From Ostreococcus lucimarinus CCE9901 (Eukaryota > Chlorophyta > Mamiellophyceae > Mamiellales > Bathycoccaceae): 64,000 bases of DNA. The notes beneath the pieces were generated by a model, which did not search any database, was not told the origin of the DNA, and saw only the letters and a program-made list of their open reading frames with translations. The stretch is taken from NCBI RefSeq assembly GCF_000092065.1, contig NC_009360.1, forward strand, positions 434,001-498,000, given 5' to 3'. Below, piece after piece: positions 1 through 10,600 of the stretch; position 1 is the first letter of the stretch; the number at the start of each line of letters is the position of its first letter. The translations under genes were made by a program, and so were the position numbers.

Positions 1-1185
1 GTCGCGCACGCTACAGATGTGATTGATCAACCATGCGTCGACCATATCTGCGCCGCCACTATAAATGATCTGTTTATACAGCTTCTCCGTAAACTTTGGA
101 CCGACGATGTAACCCGCTAACCCGCACGCAGCCTGGACTCGATTCATAGAGTACATGTAGATCATTTCATCCTCCACCGGCCACTGCTTCACGAACTGCC
201 CGGTCGGTTCGTCTCTGGTTTTGAGAAAGATCACGTCCGCATTCGCCGGAGCGTTATCGATCACGCTCTGTAATCCTTTTGGAGGAATGTGGAGGCCTGA
301 CCACAAGCCGTCGCTTTCGAAAATCACCGTCCACTTGTTTTTCAATTTTTGATGCAACCGCCACATGCGCATGTGGGAAAATAAGCACCCGACGTGATGC
401 GAGATGCCGCGTACCGCTCTCGGTAATAGACCATCGTGCAGTTTCGCTGCCGCTAAGTTGGCGAACCAAGACATGTGGTTCGTCGGGCGGAGCTCTTCGA
501 GGCCTTCCAGCGCCTCCGTCGCGAGCTCAATGGTGTGCGGCCACGCGAGGGCGTTGACTCCGTCTTGAGTTTGCACCAACTTCTTCGCCTGTGCGGCAGC
601 TTCGTGCGTCCGATTGATGTAGTTCGGACTCTCGCTAAACGATCGCACGATCGCCGCCTTTAACGAATCCGCCTTTGCCAAATCGGGTTTGGAGTCCGCC
701 AAGGCGATGACGTACACGGGCGTCTCGAGCTTCCGACGCGTGCGGTTGCCACCGACCGTGAAATAGCGATCGGAAGAAAACGAAGGAAACGAGTTCTCGT
801 ACGAGTCTGCCTTCGCCGCTTCCAGGGCCGCGCCCTCGAGTCGCACTTGATCCATCTCCGCGAACGCCAGCGCTGGGGTGTTGACTTGCTCCAGCGGCAG
901 GTTTGGCGTCCACACCGGCAGATGCGCAGGTTTCGCCCCTAACCGAGCCCCTGGATGCACGTGCATCTTCTGCGTGTGCGTCAGCATGTCCACCGTGAGC
1001 CCGACGCAGGCGAGACACGCGCCGAGGAGCGTGAACACGCTCAAGGCGAAGAATCTCCTTCGCGCCCAAAGCTCGCGCGAATCCGCTTCAAAGTATTCCG
1101 TCGCCGCATCGTCGCTCACGCGCTGTGTCGGTCGCGCGATGAGCGTCTGTCGCTCACCGCCGCGCGCGCTCGCGGTGAGTGACAT
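1..1185 (-). CDS. GT25-like Golgi glycosyltransferase, 3' end outside window
   Basis: The frame is open from the ATG at 1183-1185 to the window edge, 395 codons without a stop, so the C-terminus is missing. The N-terminus is a type II membrane anchor: about 44 residues ending in RRR, then a hydrophobic helix (about residues 45-67), then a lumenal stem. The distal part resembles glycosyltransferase family 25 (LPS and procollagen galactosyltransferases): a VYVIAL strand, GCLFSHMRMW near residue 260, and FESDG near residue 283 in the place of the family's acidic motif, followed by a cysteine-containing CGLAGYIVGP segment. The inferred role is sugar transfer in the Golgi; donor and acceptor are unknown. 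The family call rests on motif resemblance only and the fold should be checked. Confidence 0.6.
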   Translation of the reverse strand, partial: MSLTASARGGERQTLIARPTQRVSDDAATEYFEADSRELWARRRFFALSVFTLLGACLACVGLTVDMLTHTQKMHVHPGARLGAKPAHLPVWTPNLPLEQVNTPALAFAEMDQVRLEGAALEAAKADSYENSFPSFSSDRYFTVGGNRTRRKLETPVYVIALADSKPDLAKADSLKAAIVRSFSESPNYINRTHEAAAQAKKLVQTQDGVNALAWPHTIELATEALEGLEELRPTNHMSWFANLAAAKLHDGLLPRAVRGISHHVGCLFSHMRMWRLHQKLKNKWTVIFESDGLWSGLHIPPKGLQSVIDNAPANADVIFLKTRDEPTGQFVKQWPVEDEMIYMYSMNRVQAACGLAGYIVGPKFTEKLYKQIIYSGGADMVDAWLINHICSVRD

Positions 1186-1390
1186 CGCGCGTTCGGCGAC
1201 GGCAAGTGCGGCCGTGATCACGCACGCGGGGTGTTACGAGTTCGCGCTCAAGCGCGGCGACGATGACGACGACGACGACGGGCGATTATGCGTGCGTGGC
1301 GATCATAAACGAGGTCAAAATAGTAATGAATGAGTTCTCTCATCAACTGCGTTGTTACAAATACATGGCGGTCGCGCGCTCGAGCGCGCC

Positions 1391-2056
1391 TCACGCGTCC
1401 TGCGAGTCCTTCGTCGTGTATCGCCCGAGCGCCGAATTGAAAAAGGCAAAAATACCCTTCACGATGGACTGACGAACCGCGACGACGCCCTTACCGAACT
1501 CCCCACCCGGTCCGGCGCTCGTTTCGCGAATAAACAGCGTGTACACCAGGCCGAAACTTCCGTTCACAAGGAGCATCGCCACGAGAAACAACGCCAACGG
1601 CGGTTCCTTTTCTACAAACAGATCCAGCATCTCTCCCGCCGTCTTCGACTCCCTAATGACGTCTAAACCAATCTGTTCGTCCTTCAGAACCTCGTCCACC
1701 ACCGCGCGTTCCTCGCGAACGAGCTCCGCGCGCAGCGACCCGGCGACTTGTCCGATAACCTCTCCCGGCGTCGTCGCCGCGCGCGCCGCATCACCGTGCG
1801 CGCTCGTCAGCGCCACCACCACCGCCACCGCGTTCGCCACGAGCGCGCTCGTCGCTTCCCGGCTCGTCGTCTCGCCGTCATCGCGTCCCCAGCCGCGCGT
1901 TTCCAACGCATCGCCTCGGGACGCTGTCGACGTCATCTTGTCGCTTTCGCGCGCTCTCGCGACGCGCGCGGACGACGACGCGCGTCGATCGCGCGCGGGT
2001 GCGATCGCGCGCGCGCGCATCGCGGCGTGCGCGCGCGCGGGCGCGGCGAACGGCAT
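1391..2056 (-). CDS. plastid-targeted membrane protein of unknown function
   Basis: This encodes 221 residues. I do not recognise the family. The first 40 or so residues are rich in Ala, Arg and Ser with almost no acidic residues, as in chloroplast transit peptides. A second hydrophobic stretch ending AHGDAARA (about residues 75-95) looks like a lumenal targeting or membrane segment with a possible processing site. A charged helix follows, then a clear transmembrane helix (LALFLVAMLLVNGSFGLVYTLFI, split here for description) near residue 165, then a Gly-rich loop and a short tail. This suggests a thylakoid or envelope protein. The gene lies about 200 bp from the glycosyltransferase start and 53 bp from the RCC1 gene's stop, all on the same strand. 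Confidence 0.6.
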   Translation of the reverse strand: MPFAAPARAHAAMRARAIAPARDRRASSSARVARARESDKMTSTASRGDALETRGWGRDDGETTSREATSALVANAVAVVVALTSAHGDAARAATTPGEVIGQVAGSLRAELVREERAVVDEVLKDEQIGLDVIRESKTAGEMLDLFVEKEPPLALFLVAMLLVNGSFGLVYTLFIRETSAGPGGEFGKGVVAVRQSIVKGIFAFFNSALGRYTTKDSQDA

Positions 2057-2109
2057 CGCGGGTGCGGCGAGCGCGTTGGATTATGGGGTGGGCACCCGCG
2101 CGGTCTGAC

Positions 2110-3132
2110 TTATTTATCGTCGGGGCTCTGCGGCGGCGACTCGGCGGCGACGAGGATCGCGACGTGCGACGCCCCGCACGCGAGCGCGACGACGCGATTC
2201 GACGCTAAATCTACGCGTTCGAAACGCCTGGGTCGAGGCACGACGGCGTCGGCGGCGGCGGCGCCGCATTGCCCTTGGTCGTTCGCGCCCCAGAGATAGA
2301 CGCCGTCGGCGCAGGCGGCGGCGCAGTGGCGGGCGCCGCACCGGACCATCGAGGGGGCGTTCTCGAGCGCGACGAGTCGCGGCGTGGCGGTGCTGGCGCC
2401 GATTTCACAGTCCTCGGTTCCGAGCTGTCCGTCGCGGTTGGTGCCGCAGGCGTAGAGCGACGCGCCGAGGTCGCCGCCGTCGGCGACGAAAATCGTGAAG
2501 GCGTCGCCGCACGACGCGTCCGAGATGCGAACGCCGACCGCTGAGAACGAACGCACGGCCGTCGGTGACGGTACGTCATTGGAGCTCACACCGAGTCCGC
2601 ACTGCCCGTACAAATTCCAACCGAACGTCCAAGCCTCGGCATTTTCGGTGACGAAGACGCCGTGCTTCCCGCCCAACGCGATTCGTCGCACTGCCACGCC
2701 GGAGAACACCGACGGCGCGAAAACCTCCGCGCCGTCAGCGTCCAGCACGCGTCCGCGATCGTCTAAAACCATGAATCGCCCATCACCGTCGACGTCCGCG
2801 GCGACGACCGCGTCCGCGCCGTCGTACTCGCGCCACGTCTCGGCGTCCCGCTCGCCGTCGACGTAAAAGTGTCCCAGTCCGCGCGAGGTGACCACGAACA
2901 CCGCGTCCGTCGCGCACGCGCACGCGCGCGCGCGGGCGAAGGCGTCGTTGACGATCGCGCGCCCGGCTGAATCCACGACGCCGACGCCGCCCAGGACGCG
3001 CAACGATTTCTCGCGCGGGGAGACGAGGGCGGTGAACGTCCAACCGGCGGCGACGAAGACTGCGTCTTCGCGCGCGTCCAGAGCGCCGTCTGGGGCGTCA
3101 TCGCCGGCGTAACCGACCGTCAACAGTTGCAT
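2110..3132 (-). CDS. RCC1-repeat (beta-propeller) protein
   Basis: This is 340 residues from the ATG at 3130-3132. The same frame runs open upstream to 3711, but that stretch is antisense to the SAC9 gene and is low-complexity, so MQLLTVGY is chosen as the start. RCC1 repeats are visible in the second half: AWTFGWNLYGQCGLG, LYACGTNRDGQLGTED and VYLWGANDQGQCG, each a W/C-G-x-N-x-x-G-Q-x-G blade. The first half has weaker blades, giving a seven-blade propeller of roughly normal size. RCC1 proteins include the Ran exchange factor and plant UVR8-like proteins; nothing here decides between them. The lack of a nuclear-localisation tail and the divergent N-terminal blades argue against canonical RCC1. 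Confidence 0.75.
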   Translation of the reverse strand: MQLLTVGYAGDDAPDGALDAREDAVFVAAGWTFTALVSPREKSLRVLGGVGVVDSAGRAIVNDAFARARACACATDAVFVVTSRGLGHFYVDGERDAETWREYDGADAVVAADVDGDGRFMVLDDRGRVLDADGAEVFAPSVFSGVAVRRIALGGKHGVFVTENAEAWTFGWNLYGQCGLGVSSNDVPSPTAVRSFSAVGVRISDASCGDAFTIFVADGGDLGASLYACGTNRDGQLGTEDCEIGASTATPRLVALENAPSMVRCGARHCAAACADGVYLWGANDQGQCGAAAADAVVPRPRRFERVDLASNRVVALACGASHVAILVAAESPPQSPDDK

Positions 3133-3256
3133 GTCGTCGTCGGGGAGCGCTAGCGCGCGCGAAGGACGCGTGGCATCGCGGGCGGGGGAGTGAGGTGCTC
3201 GACGCGGCGGCGCCGCGCGTCGGTTGGTTGGACGGATGCGTTGAAATGAAACGAAA

Positions 3257-6200
3257 CTAGAGTGCGGGCGAAGAGTCGGGGCTAACCGACGGTGGGTCCA
3301 GGGCGTGCGCGTATAGACCGATGCGACCGTGTAAGGACCACGGTGCGCCGGCGGCGGCGCTCGCCGGGGAGAAAAGATGAAACAGGAGGGATTTCGGCTG
3401 ACGTTCGGCGAAAGCGCCGCCGAGCTCGTAGTGGAGCGTAGTGCGCGGTTTGGTGGCGGGGATGACGTAGTCCGCGACGTGAACGAGGTCGTCTGTGGGC
3501 ACGTCGCACACGGCGACGACGCGTAGGACGCACGGGGCGTACGCTCGCGCGAGGTCGGGCACGGCGAGCTTGAAGCCGACGACGACGGATGATGGAACGC
3601 CGACATGGAGCGATGCGCCGTTGAGGCTGCACTGCTCGAACGTCGCGCGCATGTACTCGCGTCGAACAGTGTGCATGCCATCGACGATACTTCGCACGTC
3701 CGCATCGGCAATTAAATCGGCGACGCGCGTACCAGCTTCCGCGCGCTTCTCCGCCTCGCACGCCTCGGCGGAACATTCGACGAAGAAATTACCACCGGCG
3801 TCGTGGTCGAGCGGGGCGAAGAGCTCAGAAGATATCTCTCGTAATCCATCGAGAGCGCTGCTGCATCGTTCATCTTCCGGATCACCCTTGACCGTCATCG
3901 GGAAGGTCGCCGAAGCGTTCGCGGCGGCTTGATGCGAACCGAGCGCGTTGGTCACGTGACTGAGCGTGGCTGCGTTTGGTCGAATCATTGGTCCCATGAT
4001 TGACTCAGTTAAGCTCGACAAACTGAGACTGCGTAGAGAGGAGATCGCGCCACTCGTCGATGTCGACGCACTACTCTTCGTGCGTTCTGATTCGAGTTCT
4101 CTCAGATGGGACCGCGCGAGCCAAATTTTCAATCGCTCTGTTGGATCGAAATCGCTCGCGCGACAGCCCCGCGCGACGATGAGCGTATCTCGCGTCGCGA
4201 CTGCCATGCGTGCGCGCATGCGCACGAGCTCGAGCTCGAGCAAAGTTGCCAACGACGCCTCTCCCGGAACGACGCCATGCATCGCGTCCGCGTAATCCTT
4301 CTCCGAATTCGTCGGTGAGGGCGCAGGTTCGTTGGTTTCTAAACTGCGCGGAAGCGGCGGCTTCTGACCCAGTGAAGCTTGCGTCTTCGCACCGTTTGTC
4401 AACGCGCGCTGTACGCTTACGAGCTCGAATTGACCGATCGCTAAGAATGTATCCTTTGTCGCTTCATTATCCCCGAGATGATTTCGGATGTGCAACGTTG
4501 CCGTGTACGCTCCGTTGTCGTGCGATTCCACAGCGTCTCGATCAAATCTCCAAAAGCCTCCATCCGCGGCTGCAGACGCCTCGCGAATACTGAATGAAAA
4601 CTGCGTCCCCGCTGGCATGCGAGGGAGGGCAAACGAGTGCTCAACGTTTCGTCCACCTTGTCGCACGACTACGTCGACGTGTGACGGCGCGACGGCTTCT
4701 GGCACCCCCACCGGCGATGTCACCAAGAGATATTCTGGTTTTCCCGCCCCAGGCGACACGTTGTACTCAAACGAAACATCGTGCGAACCACGCGGGGTGA
4801 TCCAAAGTGGCCCTACTGCCGCGGCTATCGAAGCGCCGCACGACGAAAGCATAGTATTCATTAAGTCATCCGCGGCGTCTTCTTTCACGCACGGCGGCAA
4901 TTTTGCTGGAGATGCGGCGTCAATTCGTGTCACGACGCGACCGGGCGCGTTCGCCATGGATGGAAAGTACTTCTTGTGGTTGAGTCCGAGAAACATTTCA
5001 AATTGTTGCTGCTTCGTGCCGTCGGATACCATGTTGTGGAAGCGTCTCTGAATACCAAGCGCCGCGTTGCTCATCGTACTGCTCGCCGAAGTCGGCGTGG
5101 ATTTATAGCGAATCGCCGCCGCAGTGGCGGGATTCGCGTCCAGCAAATGAATGGTTGCCGTGTGCGACGCCCTCGTAGACGTATACATCTGTGCGTGGAA
5201 GTCACCGTTGGCGAGAAAGATCTCAACCATGGCAGTGAGGCACTGCGGCAGCATCGCTGCGCGGAATTCGTCCACCGTGCTCTCCAACCATTTGAACGAT
5301 TCGGCGCCTTTGTGCGCCTTTTCCGGACTCTTCATGAGTTCGTCCAGCCACTCGGCGCCTCCGGCTTGACAAAGTCGCTGACCGGATGAGTTCAGACGAG
5401 AGAGAAGCTTCGACTGCCCCGGGCTTCCCATGTTAGAGTCCGGGCTTTGCGCCTGCGACGGAGATTCAACGGTCTTATTGGGCGATACCGCGATGGGTTC
5501 CGAGCGAGTCGTATCCTGCTCTGGCAACGACCAACTTGTCGTCCGCGTGTTGTGATCGATGTAGAAAGTCCTTCCAGTCGTGGTATCTGTGCGAGACTCC
5601 CATCCTGGGGGCAGCATCGATCCACTGGACGTTCTCGCGAGCACGCCTTCCGAAAGCGCGCCGCCGCCGTAGGCGAGGCCAGCGTTTGCGTTCGCGTTGA
5701 ACACACTCAGACCCAACTCCGAACACTGTTCCGTCAGAACTTGAGCTGCGACGAAAAATCCCGCCAGATTCGTTCGGTCTAGTGAATCTGCACAGTTGTA
5801 TCGCAGTAACCCGCGCTGCCAGGAGCTCACGGTTTTCTCCACGCCGTCTTCGTCCGCCACGGCGCACGTCGATCCCATTGAAATCGAACATTCAATTAGC
5901 TGACGACGAAGGGCGGCCCAAAGACCTTCAACAGTCTTCGCCTCACCGAGCGCCTTGCAGTTCGCGTGCCAATCAAAGTTCAAGACCGAAACATCCGCTA
6001 AACCAGCGCGCTGGCGCACCCCGCGCACAGCTTCGTGAAAATGCTCTGAGAGCAACATTTCTGGCTTACCCGGCGCGCATCGCAACAGGTTGACGCACGT
6101 AATCGGGAACGATTGACGCTCACCATTCGCCGCAGCGACTGCACGCGTACGATACGCGTTCATAACGCGCGCGAAGTAAGTTCCCGTGCCCCGATACGGA

Positions 6201-7270
6201 TTTTCCTTGGCGACCTGGATCTCCGCCTCGCCATACGCCTGCTTGATTTCTTGCGCCCAGCTAATCGGTACGCTGCCTCGTCGCCACACGTACGACGTCC
6301 AACTGCACAGTTTCCCATCCTTGGACGACACGCTCCCCCCCCGCGCGTCACCGTTCATCAACCCTGCTTCTGACGCTTCCGGACTATCCGAACGCTGCTG
6401 ATCGACCTCGCACCACACGAGCTGTTCCATCTCCACCTCGTTCCCCGGCGCGCCGACGTCGTTCAAACCTCGCGCCAAATATCGCGTCCCCGGATGCAAG
6501 CTAGACCTCTTGCCGAAAATACAAAGATTGAATAACTTATCATTTGAATCGCGCAGCTCGCGATGCTCGACTAGACCTTGAATCAGCGTCGGGCACGCCC
6601 CCGGAATCCCCGTCGCCCGCAGAGGCGCGGCGAGCGACGCGTTCCACACCCACTCCCGATCGGGATTTTGCAATCCAGCTTCGGCGTTCCCGTACGCGAA
6701 CGGACGAGAAACATCAAACGTTCGACAGTAAAAGTGCGTGCCGTCCACCGAAAACTCACACAACGACTGTAAATTCACGCGTTCGTCCCTGCTCAACCCG
6801 GCGCACGCGTTTCGCAGCGAAACGCGCACCCACGCGCTCTCCTTGACTTGCATGACTTCATCTCCGGTCGGCAACACCGCCGCCACGCGCACCGTCTTCG
6901 CGATCAACATCGCGGCGACGTCCCCGAACACCCCGTACCCCAACGCCGCGGCCCCTCTCGCGATTTCCTCGACGTATCCTCTCTCGCGAAGCGCCTCGAG
7001 CGCGCGCTCCACGTCTTCGAACGCGTCCTCCCCGACCACCCCCTTCCCCGCCATCAGCGTCCCGGTCGCGCCGCACACTCGCACCACGCGCGCACCGACC
7101 GCCTTCCCCGTCCTCGCGTCGCCATCGTCGCCGCCGTACGTTCTCAACACCACCGCGCGTTCGCCGCTCGCGCGCGCCGCCACCGCCACGCCGTCGCCCG
7201 TCCACCCGTCCCCGCTCGACGTCGACGTCCCGCTCGCGCTCCGCTCGACCCCCGACGGCGCATCGCTCAT
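3257..7270 (-). CDS. SAC9: SAC9-type phosphoinositide phosphatase with WW domain
   Basis: This encodes 1,337 residues from MSDAPSG (ATG 7268-7270). The SAC phosphatase domain carries the catalytic RYNCADSLDRTN (R-x-N-C-x-D-x-L-D-R-T-N) near residue 487. A WW domain, LPPGWESRTDTTTGRTFYID and onwards, follows near residue 555, and the sequence then returns to the SAC-type tail (RRFHNMVSDGTKQQQFEMFLG). This order, with a WW domain inside or right after the catalytic part and a very long C-terminal region, is that of plant SAC9, which removes phosphates from PI(4,5)P2 and acts in membrane traffic. The open frame continues upstream to 7537 through a run of 13 Asp codons; that extension is probably leader. 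It is divergent from APC1. Confidence 0.9.
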   Translation of the reverse strand: MSDAPSGVERSASGTSTSSGDGWTGDGVAVAARASGERAVVLRTYGGDDGDARTGKAVGARVVRVCGATGTLMAGKGVVGEDAFEDVERALEALRERGYVEEIARGAAALGYGVFGDVAAMLIAKTVRVAAVLPTGDEVMQVKESAWVRVSLRNACAGLSRDERVNLQSLCEFSVDGTHFYCRTFDVSRPFAYGNAEAGLQNPDREWVWNASLAAPLRATGIPGACPTLIQGLVEHRELRDSNDKLFNLCIFGKRSSLHPGTRYLARGLNDVGAPGNEVEMEQLVWCEVDQQRSDSPEASEAGLMNGDARGGSVSSKDGKLCSWTSYVWRRGSVPISWAQEIKQAYGEAEIQVAKENPYRGTGTYFARVMNAYRTRAVAAANGERQSFPITCVNLLRCAPGKPEMLLSEHFHEAVRGVRQRAGLADVSVLNFDWHANCKALGEAKTVEGLWAALRRQLIECSISMGSTCAVADEDGVEKTVSSWQRGLLRYNCADSLDRTNLAGFFVAAQVLTEQCSELGLSVFNANANAGLAYGGGALSEGVLARTSSGSMLPPGWESRTDTTTGRTFYIDHNTRTTSWSLPEQDTTRSEPIAVSPNKTVESPSQAQSPDSNMGSPGQSKLLSRLNSSGQRLCQAGGAEWLDELMKSPEKAHKGAESFKWLESTVDEFRAAMLPQCLTAMVEIFLANGDFHAQMYTSTRASHTATIHLLDANPATAAAIRYKSTPTSASSTMSNAALGIQRRFHNMVSDGTKQQQFEMFLGLNHKKYFPSMANAPGRVVTRIDAASPAKLPPCVKEDAADDLMNTMLSSCGASIAAAVGPLWITPRGSHDVSFEYNVSPGAGKPEYLLVTSPVGVPEAVAPSHVDVVVRQGGRNVEHSFALPRMPAGTQFSFSIREASAAADGGFWRFDRDAVESHDNGAYTATLHIRNHLGDNEATKDTFLAIGQFELVSVQRALTNGAKTQASLGQKPPLPRSLETNEPAPSPTNSEKDYADAMHGVVPGEASLATLLELELVRMRARMAVATRDTLIVARGCRASDFDPTERLKIWLARSHLRELESERTKSSASTSTSGAISSLRSLSLSSLTESIMGPMIRPNAATLSHVTNALGSHQAAANASATFPMTVKGDPEDERCSSALDGLREISSELFAPLDHDAGGNFFVECSAEACEAEKRAEAGTRVADLIADADVRSIVDGMHTVRREYMRATFEQCSLNGASLHVGVPSSVVVGFKLAVPDLARAYAPCVLRVVAVCDVPTDDLVHVADYVIPATKPRTTLHYELGGAFAERQPKSLLFHLFSPASAAAGAPWSLHGRIGLYAHALDPPSVSPDSSPAL

Positions 7271-7295
7271 CGCGCGCGCTCGCCTTTCCCGTCCG

Positions 7296-7341
<46 letters not shown>

Positions 7342-7680
7342 GAATCCCGTTCGCGATGGCTTCGTCCGCCTCGTCCAATCGCGACGACGTTCGCCGCGTC
7401 GCGACGCCGCGCCGCGTCGCGCGCGTCGCCGCGACGTCGCGCGTCGCCCGTCCGAGATCGCGCGTCGTCGGATGCCGCGTCGACGCGTCGCGTCGCGCCA
7501 TCGTTCCATCGCGCCGTCGGTCCATCCATCGGTCCATCCATCGGTCCGTGTCGCGCGCGCGCGCCGCGCGTCGACGACGCGCGCGTCTCGACCGTCTCGG
7601 ACGCGCGCGGCGATTCGAACGCGCGGCGACAGCTCGCGCGCCGGCCGCGCGCGACGTCGCGACGGCGCGACGACGACGCG
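7271..7680. other. divergent leader/promoter region between SAC9 and APC1
   Basis: About 410 bp separate the two divergent start codons. The sequence is extremely rich in CG dinucleotides and short CGA/CGCG words, and no TATA-like or AT-rich block is visible. All six frames are largely open here because stop codons are rare in such sequence, which produces several long meaningless reading frames. It contains the GTC trinucleotide run at 7301-7340 and a small repeated GGTCCATCCATC word near 7520-7545. No gene is supported. Confidence 0.5.
7301..7340. repeat. (GTC)13 trinucleotide microsatellite
   Basis: A perfect GTC run of about 40 nt, about 30 bp upstream of the SAC9 ATG. Read on the SAC9 strand it is GAC repeated, which would encode 13 consecutive Asp if translation began further upstream at 7537. 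It is probably in the 5' leader. Confidence 0.9.
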
Positions 7681-10600
7681 ATGCGCGATGCGCGACGCGA
7701 CGCGACGACGCGACGCGCGACGACGCGCGACGACGGCGACGCGCGCGACGGCGACGCGCGACGACGCGCGCGACGCGCGATGCGCGCGTCCGAACGCGTC
7801 GAACGGTCGGCGACGAGCGACACGACGACGACGGAGACGACGCGCGACGACGCGGATGCGAGCTCGCCGCGCGCGCGACGGAGCGAGTGGACGACGACGG
7901 CGACGACGGCGACGAGAGGACGAGGGTCGTCGTTCGTCGCGACCGCGCTCACGGGGCTGACGATCGAGGACGACGACGGACGACGAGGGATCGCGCGGGG
8001 ACGGCGCGCGCGAGGCGAGACGAGCGAAGAGACGCGAGGACGAGGAGACGCGAGGACGAGGACGTTTCGGACGTCGAACGAGGACGGAGACGAGGAGACG
8101 TTGGAGATTGAGAACGAGACGCTGACGCGACGCGCGGGGGGGGTGGTTCGCGGACGATGGTCGTGCGAAGAGAAGGCGACGGCGGCGACGCGGTGCGCGT
8201 TTAAAAGCGACGGCGAGCGGCGCGGGTGGTTTTGGTGCGCGTTGCATCGAGATTCGTTCAGCTTGTTCGGGGAAAACGGGGAGATGCGGAGAATGCCGAT
8301 CGGATTCGAGGCGTGCGCGCTCGCGGCGACGAGGGAGGGGGTGTTGTTCGTCGCGAGCGACGGCGGCGGCGTGGCGCTCGTCGCGCACGCGTTGGACGAA
8401 CCGACGCCCGTCGAGGGCTTGAGCGACGGCGTCTTCGTCGCTTGGAGCGATCCACAACGATCGGACGTGTTGTTTTACGCGCATTCGCGACGTGCGCTCG
8501 AGCTTTGGACGATCACGCTCGTGCCGGCGCGGAGCGAGACTGAATTCAGCGACGCCGTGCCAGAGTTTGTCAGTCGCGCGGATCTGCGTTGGAGCGAAGG
8601 CGTCGGAGATGATTTCGCCGCCGACGCGGCGACGTACAGTTTGGCGCACGACGAAAATGGGCGCGAAATTATTTTAGTGTCCGACAATGCGGCGCAACGC
8701 GTGTGCGGGCTGTACGTAGACGCGGATGCGCCGGGAGGACACAGAGCGAGCGGGGCGATTGAGGGGACGTCGGCGATGGGCGTTTCTGGCACGCGTAAGG
8801 GCGATGGAATGTTGGACACGCTCGTGGTGTGCGTCGACGGCACGCTCGCGCTTTGCATCGGCACGCACTTGTTGTGCAAACTCGACGCGACGACGCCAGA
8901 CGGCGAGTCGACAGCTGGCGACGTACAATTTCTATCCGACAGCGTCGGTTCCGGTGTGACCGTGCACACGAGTAGACGAGGCTCGATGCGTGTGCGCGTC
9001 CCAGGATCTCTCGCATCGCCGCACGCGCGCGCATTGTTCGCTGTTCTGCGCGAAGTGTGCTCGCAAGACGACTTTTTGGATATTTTGCGGCGCATGTACG
9101 CGAGCGAGTGCGTCGGCGCCGATGACGCCGAAGCCGAGTGGGCGTACTTCGTTCAAGTGCTGCAAGCGTGGTGCGAAGTCGCCGTCAAACCGAGAGCTGT
9201 ACACGAGCTCGACGATTGGGAGTTTTCGCAGCGGTTACTAAAAGTTGGTGTCGATTCCTTGAGTGCCCGAACATCGGACTCGAATGTGAACGCGACGCGG
9301 GCGAGCGTCGTTTTGGACGCCGTGCACACGATTTACGAAGCTTCGAAAGTGGATTTGCTGACACGCTGCATGTTAAAACCATTGCGAGAGTTTGCGATGT
9401 CGTTGGTCGACGCGATCGGAACGACTAGGGAAGCGTACGCAGATTATTACGCCCGAGATTCTGGCGCAAGTATCGCGCCTTTGAGCGTTGCGGCGGCACC
9501 ATTGCAGGTGCCAGATCTATTACGCGCCGTCGAAGGAATATTCACGGGGCAGTCAGATTTTCACACACTCGTACCGCCGCTCATACTCGCAGGACTCGAA
9601 GAAAACGCGCACGTCGATGCAAACACATTTGGTGGTGACGTCGTCGTGCGTGCTCGACGTGTTGTGAAATTGTGTCACGTGTCCACTCTTGGTGCGACGA
9701 ACTCTTCGACGTCTGGCGGAGCGCTTGCGTGCGCCATGGTGGACATGGGCTTCACGCTGGAGGATCTCGAGCGCCTACCGCCGGGCCTGTCGCTCCCATT
9801 CCACGGAATATTACGCCGTTGCCGCGACTCTCCCGCTAATGGATGGCCAGTTGAGGCGTACAAGCTCATCGGCCGCCAAGACTTGGCGCTGATGCATGGC
9901 GACGACGATTTCATTCGCGACGAAAGACAACGGCGGGTATCGCGCGCGCCGGCTGCGACGACGCGAATTCAACCCGATAGCGCATCTGTGTCTGATGGTC
10001 TAGAGCATCTTGAAGAATTCGTCGGTCCTCTTCGCTTTCCTAGGGATTATAGAATTCGCGAGCTTCGCTCCATTCTGAGCACCGCTACGCCGGTTCCTAT
10101 TCAGCTCGACGAAACCGAAGGTGCAGGCGGCGACGCCGAGCAAGGTTCACAACAGCAGTCAAAGTTGTGGTTGCTAGCGGCGAGAACTGCGGCCATGCCT
10201 GTCGGTCGAGGAGCGGCTTCTTTGGGCACAGTCATCGCGAAACCAACCGAGGCGCTCCTCGTCCCTACACTTTGCCTCGCCGGATGTTTGCCCACGCAGC
10301 AGTACGCTGTGGTCAATCTTGATCTCACCGCCGCAGACGCACCGAAAGATTTCGTGAATTGGCCAGAATTTCACAACGGCGCTGCGGCGGGCTTGGCGCT
10401 TCGATCGGACGACGACAGTGGAAAGCTCACTCGAGCGTGGATCGTGTTCAATCGACCCAAACTCCCGACGTTTTCGCACGCGGGTGTTTTAATGGCGTTC
10501 GGTTTGAATGGTCATTTATCGAGCTTGACAGCGACTGACTTGTACAGATATCTCGCGCAAGAACACGAAGCGACGACCGTTGGTACGCTACTAGGTGTTG

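Noticed and set aside
6738-8649. Long open frames on both strands (457 and 460 codons) across the SAC9-APC1 gap
   Set aside because: Arg/Asp/Ala-rich shadows of CG-repeat DNA; the real coding frames are SAC9 and APC1 with recognisable domains.
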